The translations under genes and the position numbers were made by a program. Below the pieces are notes generated by a model. That model had not been told where the DNA came from. It made no database searches and saw only the letters and a list, made by a program, of their open reading frames with translations. Below, in pieces: positions 54,294 through 63,577 of a DNA stretch of 64,000 nucleotides. The DNA is from Methanobrevibacter sp. UBA412 (GTDB lineage: Archaea > Methanobacteriota > Methanobacteria > Methanobacteriales > Methanobacteriaceae), in assembly GCA_002495685.1 (NCBI GenBank), contig DAGJ01000024.1:9350-73349 (forward strand), written 5' to 3'. How positions within the stretch are numbered: position 1 is the stretch's first letter; every line of letters starts with the position of its first letter.

Positions 54294-55046
54294 TTATAAT
54301 TTAACAGTACAAAAAGAATTCAAATTCAATAAATCAAACTTAAAAATATTCGGAGAATAAATAACTTTTCCAACACCCGTAATATATTTATATGCCTCAA
54401 ATGCTTGTAAAGCCCCAATTATATTAGGAACTGGGCCGATAACTGGGGGAACACCATTATTTAATGATTCAATCTCTTTAACAATTTGGGCATTGATTTT
54501 TTTATTAACTGAAGGTAATTCAAATAATTCCTCATAACTTTCACTATCCTTAGTAAAAACAGTAATTTGTCCCATAGTACCATGAATTGCCCCATGAACT
54601 AAAGGGATATTATGTTCTTTAGTAAATCTAGATAAAATAATTCTTGAAATTAAATTATCCAATGCATCAATAACAATATCACAATCACCTACTAAATCAT
54701 TAACATTACTTTCATCTAATTCTTCGTTAAAAGTATTAACTTTCACATAAGGATTAACTATTCTTACTCTTTCTTTTCCAGTTTCACTTTTAGATTTTCT
54801 TAAAGTTGAAGTTGTACTCAATAATTGTCTATTTAAATTGGAGAAATCAAAATAATCTTTATCAATAAGATTTAACTCTCCAACACCCATACGAGCTAGC
54901 ATTTCTATAACTGAACCACCAATACCACCACAACCAACAACTCCTATTTTTGATTCTTTAAATCTTTTTTGCTGGCTTTTTGTAACAATACTCATTTGTC
55001 TACTTGCAATTTCCCAATAACCCATTTCCATATATCTTGTTGGCAT
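54294..55046 (-). CDS. ThiF/MoeB/HesA-family adenylyltransferase-like protein
   Basis: An E1-like protein of 250 residues. The Rossmann ATP site is KIGVVGCGGIGGSVIEMLAR near residue 33, with the ELNLIDKDYFDFSNLNRQLL segment near 56 and DIVIDALDN near 122. It would adenylate the C-terminus of a small sulfur-carrier protein such as ThiS or MoaD. The zinc CxxC pairs of typical MoeB/ThiF are missing, and few cysteines occur beyond residue 125 (one, near the C-terminus), so sulfur relay through a cysteine persulfide is doubtful. The start is ATG 55046, with GTGAT 4 bases upstream; GTG and ATG codons just before it overlap that site. It is monocistronic. Confidence 0.82.
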   Translation of the reverse strand: MPTRYMEMGYWEIASRQMSIVTKSQQKRFKESKIGVVGCGGIGGSVIEMLARMGVGELNLIDKDYFDFSNLNRQLLSTTSTLRKSKSETGKERVRIVNPYVKVNTFNEELDESNVNDLVGDCDIVIDALDNLISRIILSRFTKEHNIPLVHGAIHGTMGQITVFTKDSESYEELFELPSVNKKINAQIVKEIESLNNGVPPVIGPVPNIIGALQAFEAYKYITGVGKVIYSPNIFKFDLLNLNSFCTVKL

Positions 55047-55154
55047 TTTCATCACTAATTATAATTAAATTTTATTTAATTTAATATATCTATTTTATAT
55101 TAATAATTTTTAATCTTATATAATTAAAATTAAATAAAAAAAACAAAAAAAGAT

Positions 55155-56324
55155 TTAAAATAAGTTAAAATTTTCACCAAATAATTCATGAACTTTTTTA
55201 AGCTCATTAGGAATGTTAATAAGTTGAGGGCAAAAATTTAAACATTTGCCACAATTATTACATTTATCTGCTCTACTATTATCTGAAATTAAGTTAAAAT
55301 AATGCATACTACTAGCAGCAGGATCATCCAATATCTTAGCTATATTATACTCTCTAAAACAATTAGGAATATTAACTCCATTAGGACAAGGCATACAATA
55401 CTGACAACCTGTACAATCATTACCCTTTTTAAATCTATATTCCCTAGCCACTTCATTAATTAAACTTAAATCATTTTCTGAAATAGAATTAACTTTAGCA
55501 TTACATGCAATTTCGATATTCTCTTGAACTTGTTTTAAAGAATTCATGCCACTAAGAACACAATCAACATTTTCCATATTCCATAAGTAATCAAAAGCCC
55601 ATTCAACAGGAGTTCTATTAACTTCAGCAGTATCCCACATATCTTTTATATCTTTAGGAATATTTTCAACCAATCTTCCACCTCTAAGAGGTTCCATAAT
55701 AATATTTCCAATTCCCATACTACTAATCAAATCTAATCCAGCAAGACCACTTTTATAATTTTCATCTAAATAATTCATTTGACTTAATACAACTTCCCAT
55801 TTATCATATTCACTTAAAATACTCATCAATATATCAAATTCGGTATGTGCAGAAAAACCTACATGTTTTACCCTACCATCATTTAAGATATCATCTAAAA
55901 AATCAAAAACATCTAAAGATTTATAATTGGACCAATATTCGCTATTTAATCCATGTAATAAATAAATATCAATATGATCTGTCTTTAACCTAGATAATTG
56001 TTCATTAAATATGTTTTCCATATCATTTTTTTCTTTAATTAACCAACTAGGTAATTTAGCAGATAATAAAACTTTTTCTCTATAACCATTTTCTAAAAAA
56101 TTTCCAATAACAGGTTCACAATTACCTTTACCCTTTAAATCAGTAGCATGGAATGAATAACCTGTATCAATTATATTTATTCCATTATCAATACCATAAC
56201 TAAGTATCTCATTAGTTTTTCCTAAGTTAATTTCATCGTTAGAATTTTCGTGGGGTAAACGCATAGCTCCAAAACCTAAAATAGAAACTTTTTCGCCAGT
56301 ATTCCCTAATTCTTTATATTGCAA
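55155..56324 (-). CDS. Aldo/keto reductase with ferredoxin tail
   Basis: 389 residues in two parts. Residues 1-280 form an aldo/keto reductase barrel: LGFGAMRLPH near 17, NIIDTGYSFH near 50, the helper LLSAKLPSW near 86, DIYLLHGLNSE near 117 and MEPLRGGRLVEN near 208. The C-terminus carries CTGCQYCMPCPNGVNIP near 305 and CNNCGKCLNFCPQLINIP near 355, for two iron-sulfur clusters. Such fusions are common in anaerobes and archaea; the substrate is unknown. The start appears to be TTG 56324, with AGGTGA upstream. It is transcribed alone, next to the tRNA gene. Confidence 0.87.
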   Translation of the reverse strand: MQYKELGNTGEKVSILGFGAMRLPHENSNDEINLGKTNEILSYGIDNGINIIDTGYSFHATDLKGKGNCEPVIGNFLENGYREKVLLSAKLPSWLIKEKNDMENIFNEQLSRLKTDHIDIYLLHGLNSEYWSNYKSLDVFDFLDDILNDGRVKHVGFSAHTEFDILMSILSEYDKWEVVLSQMNYLDENYKSGLAGLDLISSMGIGNIIMEPLRGGRLVENIPKDIKDMWDTAEVNRTPVEWAFDYLWNMENVDCVLSGMNSLKQVQENIEIACNAKVNSISENDLSLINEVAREYRFKKGNDCTGCQYCMPCPNGVNIPNCFREYNIAKILDDPAASSMHYFNLISDNSRADKCNNCGKCLNFCPQLINIPNELKKVHELFGENFNLF

Positions 56325-56461
56325 TTTTTTTCACCTAATACTTTTATAATTTAAAATAGATTATCTAAAAATGATATTTAGTAGCGATTAATAATTATTT
56401 AGGTTATAAATTATTTAAAAATAGTTAAAATTAATGTATATTATTCCTGGGATTGTAAAAA

Positions 56462-56569
56462 TGCCGGGAACGGGATTCGAACCCGTGGCCTCACGGTATC
56501 CCAGGAATTGTCAGAGCACTGCTTAAAACCCTATGAGCCGTGCGCTCTAACCAGCTGAGCCACCCCGGC
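56462..56569 (-). tRNA. tRNA-Met (CAT), elongator, with intron
   Basis: The acceptor stem GCCGGGG pairs with TCCCGGC (one G:T pair), with discriminator A; the D arm is GCTC..GAGC, the anticodon stem CACGG/CCGTG, and the T arm ACGGG-TTCGAAT-CCCGT. The anticodon is CAT. A 34-base intron (56498-56531) follows position 37, the usual archaeal place, and can form the bulge-helix-bulge for the splicing endonuclease. The acceptor starts with a normal G1:C72 pair, which favours the elongator over the initiator type. CCA is not encoded. Confidence 0.93.
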
Positions 56570-56804
56570 ATCTGACAGTAATAAAATTTTAGTAACTAAT
56601 CTCTTATAAAGTTTTCCCTTTTTACTAAATTTTTGAAAATAATTATCCAGTAATACATAAATTAAAAAATTTATTTTTTCATAAAAAAGATAAATAAAAT
56701 TTTAATACATAATTTTTAATAAAACATATAATAAAAAATAGTAATATAATATAATAATATAACTTACATAAAAAATAATTTTTAAATTTAAAAAGTGATT
56801 ATCA

Positions 56805-58055
56805 ATGAGTAAAGTAAAAGATATGGCCCTTGCCGATGAGGGTATAAGAAAAATTAAATGGGTTCAAAAACACATGCCTGTTCTTGAACATATTAAAAAA
56901 CAATTTGAAGAAGAAAAACCTTTTGAAGGAATTACCATAGGATCTTGTTTACATTTAGAACCTAAAACTGTAAATTTAGGATTAACATTACAAGCAGGAG
57001 GGGCAGAAGTAGCAATGACTGGTTGTAATCCCCTCTCAACTCATGATGATGCAGCAGCAGGAGGAGCAGCTTTAGGATTAAACATTTATGGGTGGAGAGA
57101 ACAAAGTGAAACAGAATATTACTCAACTATAAATGATGTACTAAGTCATAAACCCGACATAATAATTGATGATGGGGCAGACATGATTCTAACAATTCAT
57201 GAAAAACGACCAGATCTTTTAAAAACAATTATGGGTGCATGTGAAGAAACAACAACAGGTGTTCATAGATTAGAAGGAATGCATGCTGATGGTGCATTAA
57301 AATTCCCAGTTGTAGCGGTCAATGATGCATATACTAAATATCTATTTGATAATCGTTATGGTACTGGACAATCCTCATTAGATGCTATCATGGGAACAAC
57401 TAATATGTTAATTGCAGGAAAAAATGTTGTTGTATGTGGATACGGTTGGTGTGGCCGTGGAGTAGCATCAAGAGCTGATGGTTTAGGAGCAAATGTAATA
57501 GTAACTGAAGTGGATCCAATCAGAGCTTTAGAAGCAAGAATGGATGGTTTTAGAGTAATGACTATTAGAGAAGCTGTCAAAATCGCTGATTTAATAATAA
57601 CTGTAACAGGAAATATTGACATTATTAAAGGTGATGACTTCAAATATATGAAAGATGGATGTTTACTAGCAAATTCTGGACATTTCAATGTAGAAATAAA
57701 TCGAGAAGATTTAGAATCACAATCTGTAGCGGTAGAAGAAGTAAGAGAAAGTATAGAAATGTTTGTAATGGAAGACGGTAGAAAACTTTATCTATTAGCA
57801 GATGGAAGATTAGTAAATCTCGCTGCAGCTAGAGGTCAAGGACATCCAGCAGAAATAATGGATATGAGTTTTGCAGTACAAGCATTATCTGCAAAATATA
57901 TTTTAGAAAACGATTTACCAATAGATGTTATGAAAGCACCTGATTCTATTGATGATACTGTTGCTAGATTAAAACTTAAAGCAATGGGAATAGAAATAGA
58001 TTCCTTATCAGATACTCAAGAATCTTATTTAGCTAATTGGGCTCAAGGAACATAA
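56805..58055 (+). CDS. ahcY: Adenosylhomocysteinase (or S-inosylhomocysteine hydrolase)
   Basis: An NAD-dependent hydrolase of 416 residues that clears S-adenosylhomocysteine formed by methyl transfer. Blocks present are MTGCNPLSTHDDAAA near residue 73, DDGADMILTIHE near 125, ETTTGVHRLEGM near 147, FDNRYGTGQSSLDAI near 183 and the NAD site NVVVCGYGWCGRGVA near 205. A related methanogen protein prefers S-inosylhomocysteine after deamination of the substrate, so that activity is possible. GTGAT precedes the ATG. It is followed by a hairpin terminator. Confidence 0.93.
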   Translation: MSKVKDMALADEGIRKIKWVQKHMPVLEHIKKQFEEEKPFEGITIGSCLHLEPKTVNLGLTLQAGGAEVAMTGCNPLSTHDDAAAGGAALGLNIYGWREQSETEYYSTINDVLSHKPDIIIDDGADMILTIHEKRPDLLKTIMGACEETTTGVHRLEGMHADGALKFPVVAVNDAYTKYLFDNRYGTGQSSLDAIMGTTNMLIAGKNVVVCGYGWCGRGVASRADGLGANVIVTEVDPIRALEARMDGFRVMTIREAVKIADLIITVTGNIDIIKGDDFKYMKDGCLLANSGHFNVEINREDLESQSVAVEEVRESIEMFVMEDGRKLYLLADGRLVNLAAARGQGHPAEIMDMSFAVQALSAKYILENDLPIDVMKAPDSIDDTVARLKLKAMGIEIDSLSDTQESYLANWAQGT

Positions 58056-58064
58056 AAATTTAAA

Positions 58065-58086
58065 AAAAAGAGAAACTTCTCTTTTT
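58065..58086 (+). terminator. Hairpin terminator after ahcY
   Basis: Arms AAAAAGAGAA and TTCTCTTTTT around AC start 9 bases after the stop; the 3' arm continues into T-rich sequence. Confidence 0.55.
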
Positions 58087-58123
58087 AATTTTATTTTTAA
58101 TAATAAAAATTTATAGAAAAAAA

Positions 58124-58783
58124 ATGTCATATTACCGTCATATAAATAATGGAAAAGGTCCAACAAAATTAATAATTGGTGGAGTACATGGAAACGAAGG
58201 TAGAACTACAATTAACCTTATAAAACTCTTAAAAAAAGAAGATTTTGGGCCAGGACAGATTTACATATACAATTTAGATGACACACCATATATATCAACA
58301 ATAAATAAAAAATTCTATAAATCTAAACAAGGTAAAAAAATAATTGATTTAATACAAAAATATAGGCCTGATTTTTACACGGAACTTCACTGTTATAATA
58401 TTTCCCATTATAAAAAGTTAATTGATGATTCAAGATTTCAATCTCAAGGAGTTCCACCTTTAATAGATTGTGGGAATTTTATATTAGTTAGTTCAGTTTC
58501 ACCATTAATACGATTTAAATATTTTGAAAAAGAAACTGTTTGTAAAACTATAGAAATCCCATCATTCAATAGTAAACATTTTGATTTAAAAAAAGTAGAA
58601 AACCAGTATGGTTTTAATAAAAAATTATCTATTGATAAAGCTATGGATTTATTATACTTAGTAACTAAATCAAATACACGTCAAGAATATGAAAATAATA
58701 TAAGTGCTAAATATCCTAAACAAGTGGATTTAGCAATAAAATATGTTCGAGAATTATTTGGAGTATCATTCTCCCCATATTAA
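58124..58783 (+). CDS. DUF2119-like, zinc carboxypeptidase-fold protein
   Basis: 219 residues without membrane segments. LIIGGVHGNEGRT near residue 16 and DFYTELHCYNISHY near 68 resemble the metal-binding HxxE and His motifs of the M14/AstE carboxypeptidase fold (succinylglutamate desuccinylase relatives). This suits the methanogen family I know as DUF2119. The second half lacks further clear motifs. No Shine-Dalgarno is present before the ATG (the upstream bases are nearly all A), so it could be translated from a very short leader or leaderless message. The substrate is unknown. Confidence 0.65.
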   Translation: MSYYRHINNGKGPTKLIIGGVHGNEGRTTINLIKLLKKEDFGPGQIYIYNLDDTPYISTINKKFYKSKQGKKIIDLIQKYRPDFYTELHCYNISHYKKLIDDSRFQSQGVPPLIDCGNFILVSSVSPLIRFKYFEKETVCKTIEIPSFNSKHFDLKKVENQYGFNKKLSIDKAMDLLYLVTKSNTRQEYENNISAKYPKQVDLAIKYVRELFGVSFSPY

Positions 58784-58815
58784 GATTTAAACTTTTTTTT
58801 AATAATAAATAAATT

Positions 58816-59799
58816 TTAAAACCAATCTTCTAAACTTTTTTGTGTTGAATTTAATTTTTTCATTTTATTTGCAGAACTTACAACTCTAGCTTCTGAAAAA
58901 CCATGTTCTTCACACATAAATTCAGTTAATTGATCTAGTTTAACATTTTTCCATTTAATTTCATAATTTGTGTTAACTTCAGGTTTTAAAAAAATATTTC
59001 TAAGAATATCCGGGTCTACTTCTAATTCTACCTCTTTGTTTTTTAAAATATTTTCTAAACTATCATTTTTAATTAATTTTAATCCAGTTTTTGCCCCTAT
59101 GCCTTTAATTCCCTCATTAAAGTCAGTACCTACTAAAATTGCAATATCTATTAATTGGTTTCTTGTTAAATCTAAATTTGCGAGAATTTTTTCAAGTTCC
59201 ATATATTTTAAATTAGATAAACCCCCACTTAAAGTTAAATTTCGAACAGTTCTTGAAGCCCCAAATAATAAACAATCATAATCTTGTGATGCAACAGACC
59301 AAGCATCTCCTTTTTGAACCATATATGATGCTTGAGCTTCACCTTCACTTTTAGATTGTACATATGGAATTCCTAATAAATCAAGTAATTTTTTAGAAGA
59401 TTCTATTATATAAGGAGATATTTTTGATGAACGCATTGCAAATTTACGAGCTTCTTCTTCATTCCCCTCATCTAATGCTTCTTTCCATTTTTTTTCAGAT
59501 TCATTTCTAACTTCTTTTCTTTTCATAACAGTGTTTGTTTTAAAGTCAGAATGTTTTCCATCAAAAACATAAATTGGTTTAATTCCCTTTTCAACAATTG
59601 AAGAAGTTCTGTATAATAATCCACTAAGATGTGAAGTAATATTACCATCTTGATCCATAAGAGGTGTTCCATCTCTTTGACGTATACCTGATAAAAATTG
59701 GTAAAGAGTATTATATGTGTCAATTGCAACACTATGCCCTTCTAAATCTTTAAATCCAATTTCTTCTGTTTTAATAATATCAGTAAATTTTACACCCAT
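58816..59799 (-). CDS. fen: Flap endonuclease 1
   Basis: Structure-specific nuclease that removes 5' flaps in Okazaki-fragment maturation and repair, 327 residues. The N and I domains carry the metal-binding acidic residues: SVAIDTYNTLYQFL near residue 23, PIYVFDGKHSD near 74, KSEGEAQASYM near 149 and ASQDYDCLLFG near 168. LVGTDFNEGIKGIGAKTGL near 222 is the helix-hairpin-helix part. The final residues STQKSLEDWF form the PCNA-binding peptide. GGTGTGAT precedes the ATG. It is last in the minus-strand run that starts with aksA, 21 bases after the DUF98 gene. Confidence 0.95.
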   Translation of the reverse strand: MGVKFTDIIKTEEIGFKDLEGHSVAIDTYNTLYQFLSGIRQRDGTPLMDQDGNITSHLSGLLYRTSSIVEKGIKPIYVFDGKHSDFKTNTVMKRKEVRNESEKKWKEALDEGNEEEARKFAMRSSKISPYIIESSKKLLDLLGIPYVQSKSEGEAQASYMVQKGDAWSVASQDYDCLLFGASRTVRNLTLSGGLSNLKYMELEKILANLDLTRNQLIDIAILVGTDFNEGIKGIGAKTGLKLIKNDSLENILKNKEVELEVDPDILRNIFLKPEVNTNYEIKWKNVKLDQLTEFMCEEHGFSEARVVSSANKMKKLNSTQKSLEDWF

Positions 59800-59820
59800 T
59801 TAATCACACCATTATATTAT

Positions 59821-60396
59821 TTAATTAATACTATCTTTTTCAACAAAATATGTAATTGGGAAAAATTCTTTTATCCAAATTAAAATTTTTTCATTATGAA
59901 TAATTGTATAAGTTCTTGTTAAAAAATCCTTATCAGTTTTATATATTTCCTCTAATTTTTCATTAGATTTTTCAACTTGTATAGTTTTTATCTCTCTTCT
60001 AGATTCCATATTATATTTTCGAAGAATTCTTCCTATAGGTATATCTGCTCTAATTAAATCAGATTTAAAATTATCATGTAATCTTTTTAATGGAATATAA
60101 GAAATGGCATAAATTAATGGTTTATTATTTTTATGCATTAATACTTCTCTATAATTTATTTCTTCTCCACAATCAATGTCTATTAATTCTGCTATTTCAG
60201 GGGTTGATTTTTCAAAATGTTGTTCAAGTGTTTTTAAATCAATTTTTCCATTTAAAACATCTAATATAGCAGTTATTGATCCATCAGTAGTTAAAAGAAT
60301 TTTTTGTGTATTGGAAAAAGTTTTACCATAATTTTTTTCAACTGTATAAATTTTTTCTATTAATCGTTGATTAATATTATTGCCTTCACAAGTCAT
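59821..60396 (-). CDS. DUF98 / chorismate lyase-like protein
   Basis: 191 residues. The pattern KILLTTDGSITAILDVLNG near residue 32, INYREVLM near 100 and DIPIGRILRKYNMESRREI near 138 fits the archaeal DUF98 family, related to the UbiC chorismate-pyruvate lyase fold. In methanogens 4-hydroxybenzoate is a precursor of methanopterin, so a chorismate lyase supplying it is a plausible role; this is inference. GGGATAA precedes the ATG. It lies between the homoaconitase and FEN1 genes with gaps of 30 and 21 bases. Confidence 0.72.
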   Translation of the reverse strand: MTCEGNNINQRLIEKIYTVEKNYGKTFSNTQKILLTTDGSITAILDVLNGKIDLKTLEQHFEKSTPEIAELIDIDCGEEINYREVLMHKNNKPLIYAISYIPLKRLHDNFKSDLIRADIPIGRILRKYNMESRREIKTIQVEKSNEKLEEIYKTDKDFLTRTYTIIHNEKILIWIKEFFPITYFVEKDSIN

Positions 60397-60426
60397 TTTA
60401 TCCCATTAAATTTAATATTTAAATTT

Positions 60427-61683
60427 TTAAAAAATATTTTCTGGATTTTCTATAAACCCTTTTATTGCTGATGCTGCTACAACTGAAGGATTTCCTAAAT
60501 ATACTTCAGACTCAGAATCTCCCATTCTACCTTTAAAATTCCTATTAGTTGAAGATATACACACTTCATTTTCAGATAAAACACCCATATGACCACCTAA
60601 ACAAGGTCCACATCCAGGATTACAAATTATTGCACCAGCATCCATAAATATTTGTATTAAACCTTTATTCATAGCTTCTTGATAAACTTTTTTAGATGCA
60701 GGTATTATAATTAATCTAACATCATCAGAAACTTTTTGCCCTTTTAAAACTTTAGCTGCAGCTAATAAATCAGAAAATCTACCATTAGTACAAGATCCAA
60801 TAAAACACTGGTCAATTGATGTTCCTTCTACTTTAGATAATCCTTTAACATTATCCACATCATTTGGACAAGCAATTTGTGCTTCTAAATCATTAACATC
60901 AAATAAATATTCTTTTTCATATATTGAATCTTTGTCTGATTTTAAAATATTTAATTGATTTTTAGTTTTTCCAGTTTTTTTCATAACATAACTTAATGTA
61001 TCTTCATTAGGTTCCATTATTCCATTTTTCGCACCCATTTCAATTGCCATATTACACATGGTCATTCTACTATCAACATCTAAGCCATTTATTGTTTCAC
61101 CACAAAATTCCGCTGTTTTATAAGTACCTCCACCAATTCCTATTTTTCCAATTATATTCAAAATAAGATCTTTTGATGTTATCCCTTGTGGTAATTCTCC
61201 TTCCACTTCAATTTTCATTGCTTCAGGAACCATTAACCATGTTTGTCCAGTAGCATATACCATAGCCATATCAGTTGAACCCATTCCTGTTGAAAATGCT
61301 CCAAATGCACCATAAGTACAAGTATGTGAATCAGCTCCAACTATTAATTTTCCAGGTTCAACTAAACCCATTTCAGGTATGACTTGATGACATATTCCTT
61401 CTCCATGAGTATAATGGTGTGTAATATTTTGTTTTTTTATAAAATCTCTTGCCACTTTTTGAAATTCTGCAGAACCTATAGTATTAGCAGGTATTACATG
61501 ATCAAATACAATTGCTATTTTTTCAGGATCCCATACTTTATCTGCTATTTTTTCAAATGTTTTGATTGCAGGAGGAGATGTTCCATCATGGGACATAGCT
61601 AAATCCACATTTACTTCTATAATTTCTCCAGGATTTACTTCTCGTCCAACTTTTTTTGATAAAATTTTTTCAGTTATATTCAT
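60427..61683 (-). CDS. hacA: Homoaconitase/isopropylmalate dehydratase large subunit
   Basis: An aconitase-family [4Fe-4S] hydro-lyase of 418 residues. Cluster cysteines lie in GSCTNGRFSDLLAA near residue 297 and CNPGCGPCLGGHMG near 355; VGADSHTCTYGAFG near 117 and the C-terminal SSTNRNFKGRMG (substrate arginine) are also present. It sits directly behind a homocitrate synthase (AksA) gene, so the likely role is the homoaconitate steps toward 2-oxosuberate and coenzyme B. Substrate choice in these enzymes depends on the small subunit, which is not in this window, so isopropylmalate isomerase remains possible. Confidence 0.85.
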   Translation of the reverse strand: MNITEKILSKKVGREVNPGEIIEVNVDLAMSHDGTSPPAIKTFEKIADKVWDPEKIAIVFDHVIPANTIGSAEFQKVARDFIKKQNITHHYTHGEGICHQVIPEMGLVEPGKLIVGADSHTCTYGAFGAFSTGMGSTDMAMVYATGQTWLMVPEAMKIEVEGELPQGITSKDLILNIIGKIGIGGGTYKTAEFCGETINGLDVDSRMTMCNMAIEMGAKNGIMEPNEDTLSYVMKKTGKTKNQLNILKSDKDSIYEKEYLFDVNDLEAQIACPNDVDNVKGLSKVEGTSIDQCFIGSCTNGRFSDLLAAAKVLKGQKVSDDVRLIIIPASKKVYQEAMNKGLIQIFMDAGAIICNPGCGPCLGGHMGVLSENEVCISSTNRNFKGRMGDSESEVYLGNPSVVAASAIKGFIENPENIF

Positions 61684-61725
61684 TTAATACCACTTATCTA
61701 AGTTAATTAAGAAATTAAATTAATT

Positions 61726-62901
61726 TTAAGGGTCAATAGGTTCATCAATATTTCTTATAATGTCTTTAAATACATCATCATTAATATATTGTCCTTCTTC
61801 TCTTTTTTCTTTAACTCTTTTAACAATTTTACATAATTGATCTTTTGTTACATTATAACCACAATCATCTAATTTTGCTTTAACTGCTCTACATCCTGAA
61901 TGTTTTCCTAAAACTAATTGTCTTTTTTGACCTACTAATTCAGGTAAGTAAGGTTCATATGTTAATGGTTCTTCAATTACTGCATCAACATGAATTCCAG
62001 ATTCGTGTCTGAATATATTTTTACCAACAACTGGTTTATTGTAAGGAACTTCTAATCCAGTATCTTTTGATACCATTTCAGATAATTCTTTTATTATTTT
62101 TGTTTTAAACCCTAAATCTTTACCGTATAAAAGTTTTAATGACATTACGAGTTCTTCAAGTGATGCATTACCTGCTCTTTCACCAATACCATTAATAGTT
62201 GTTGAAACATCATTTGCTCCAGCTAATAATCCTGCAATTGAGTTAGTAACTGCTAGGCCAAAGTCATTATGACAATGTAAAGCTATGTTAGTATTAATTT
62301 CTTTTCTTAATTCTTTGATTAAAAAAGTCATTCCTTGTGGGGTTATTGCACCAGTTGTGTCTGCTACATGGACTCTATCTACTCCATAACTTTCTGCTTT
62401 TTTGTACATTCTTTTTAAATAATCTAAATCTGTTCTTGTTGCATCTTCAGCTGAAAATGCAACGAAAAGACCATGATCTTTAGCATATTCAATAGATTTC
62501 ATGCAAGTGTTTAAAGCCTCTTGGCGAGTAATATGCATTTTATGTTCTAAATGAAGATCTGATGTTCCCATAAATGTTATAATTCCATCTACATCACAAT
62601 CTAGTGCTGCGTTGATATCACTTATTTTAGTTCTAGCTAAACAAAGTACATCTGCATTTAATCCTTCATGTGCTATAGTTGAAACAGTGTCTTTTTCATG
62701 TTTTGAAACTATTGGAAAACCTACTTCTATTTGATGTATTCTGAATTCATCTAATTTTTTAGCTATTTCAAGTTTTTCCTGTTTATCTAAGCAAACGCCT
62801 GGTGTTTGTTCTCCATCTCGTAGTGTGGTGTCGTATATGGTGATTTTTTTTGGAAACTTCAATTCTACCTCTTTGTTAAATGGACTAGTGTAATATTGCA
62901 T
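61726..62901 (-). CDS. aksA: Homocitrate synthase AksA
   Basis: Condenses 2-oxoglutarate and its longer homologues with acetyl-CoA, the first step of the chain elongation that yields the heptanoyl part of coenzyme B. It has 391 residues. Motifs are IYDTTLRDGEQTPGV near residue 21, FMGTSDLHLEHKM near 115, HVADTTGAITP near 193, LHCHNDFGLAVTNS near 222 and NGIGERAGNASLEE near 252. HLEHKM at the substrate position and the adjacent homoaconitase favour AksA over LeuA or CimA. The start is ATG 62901 with GAGTGA upstream; an in-frame GTG at 62910 overlaps that site. It heads a four-gene run. Confidence 0.88.
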   Translation of the reverse strand: MQYYTSPFNKEVELKFPKKITIYDTTLRDGEQTPGVCLDKQEKLEIAKKLDEFRIHQIEVGFPIVSKHEKDTVSTIAHEGLNADVLCLARTKISDINAALDCDVDGIITFMGTSDLHLEHKMHITRQEALNTCMKSIEYAKDHGLFVAFSAEDATRTDLDYLKRMYKKAESYGVDRVHVADTTGAITPQGMTFLIKELRKEINTNIALHCHNDFGLAVTNSIAGLLAGANDVSTTINGIGERAGNASLEELVMSLKLLYGKDLGFKTKIIKELSEMVSKDTGLEVPYNKPVVGKNIFRHESGIHVDAVIEEPLTYEPYLPELVGQKRQLVLGKHSGCRAVKAKLDDCGYNVTKDQLCKIVKRVKEKREEGQYINDDVFKDIIRNIDEPIDP

Positions 62902-63025
62902 TATTTTCACTCTATTTTTTGTTAATTATTTTTATATTTTATAAAGTATAGTTATCTTAATTTTTTTATTTTCTTTTTTGTTTTTAATAAAACTTTTTAA
63001 TATTTTTGTAATAATTTTAATTTTT

Positions 63026-63577
63026 TTATAAATTTTTATCTTTGTTTTCTAGTAATTCTAAGTAAGATGTTCTTTCAAATCCTTTTTTTATTCCTAATTT
63101 TTCAAAAATTTTAAAAATATTTTCTTGTGCTTTTTTGTAATCATTCCCATCTTCTAAGATGGTTTCGATTTCCATGTAGGGTTCTAATCCTTCAACATTA
63201 TCTAAACTAATTGAATATTCATTTAAATCATAATAATCTCTTGTTTTTTTAACGGTTCTAACATTTGTAAATCCTAAGTTCATGAAAATTTTTTTACATT
63301 TGTTTTCATCTTCTATTTTCATTTCAATTTCTTCTCGGGTTTTACTTTTTTTATCTATTTTGGGACCTTTGTATGTTATGAATAATTCTTCTTTTTCATC
63401 GGTATTTACTTTTCTAATCCTTAGAGCTTCATCAGTTTTTGCAAAATCTACTATTGGGCTGTTAAAATATATGTCTGTTTGAGTTTCAGTTTTATTTTTT
63501 TCCACATTTAATTTCTTTAATTCTTCAATAATTTCTTCAAAACTATTAATTTTTGCTTTTGCTTCTACTTCTATCAT
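63026..63577 (-). CDS. CYTH-domain protein (class IV adenylate cyclase-like)
   Basis: 183 residues, one CYTH/triphosphate-tunnel domain. The N-terminal signature ExExK is visible in MIEVEAKAKI (residues 3-7). Further typical strands are ALRIRKV near 51, LFITYKGPK near 67, TREEIEMKIED near 82, TRDYYDL near 112 and SISLDNVEGLEPYMEIE near 122. Related proteins are adenylate cyclases (CyaB), thiamine triphosphatases or tripolyphosphatases; the substrate cannot be decided. GAGGGATT precedes the ATG. It is transcribed alone and divergent from the TBP gene. Confidence 0.82.
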   Translation of the reverse strand: MIEVEAKAKINSFEEIIEELKKLNVEKNKTETQTDIYFNSPIVDFAKTDEALRIRKVNTDEKEELFITYKGPKIDKKSKTREEIEMKIEDENKCKKIFMNLGFTNVRTVKKTRDYYDLNEYSISLDNVEGLEPYMEIETILEDGNDYKKAQENIFKIFEKLGIKKGFERTSYLELLENKDKNL

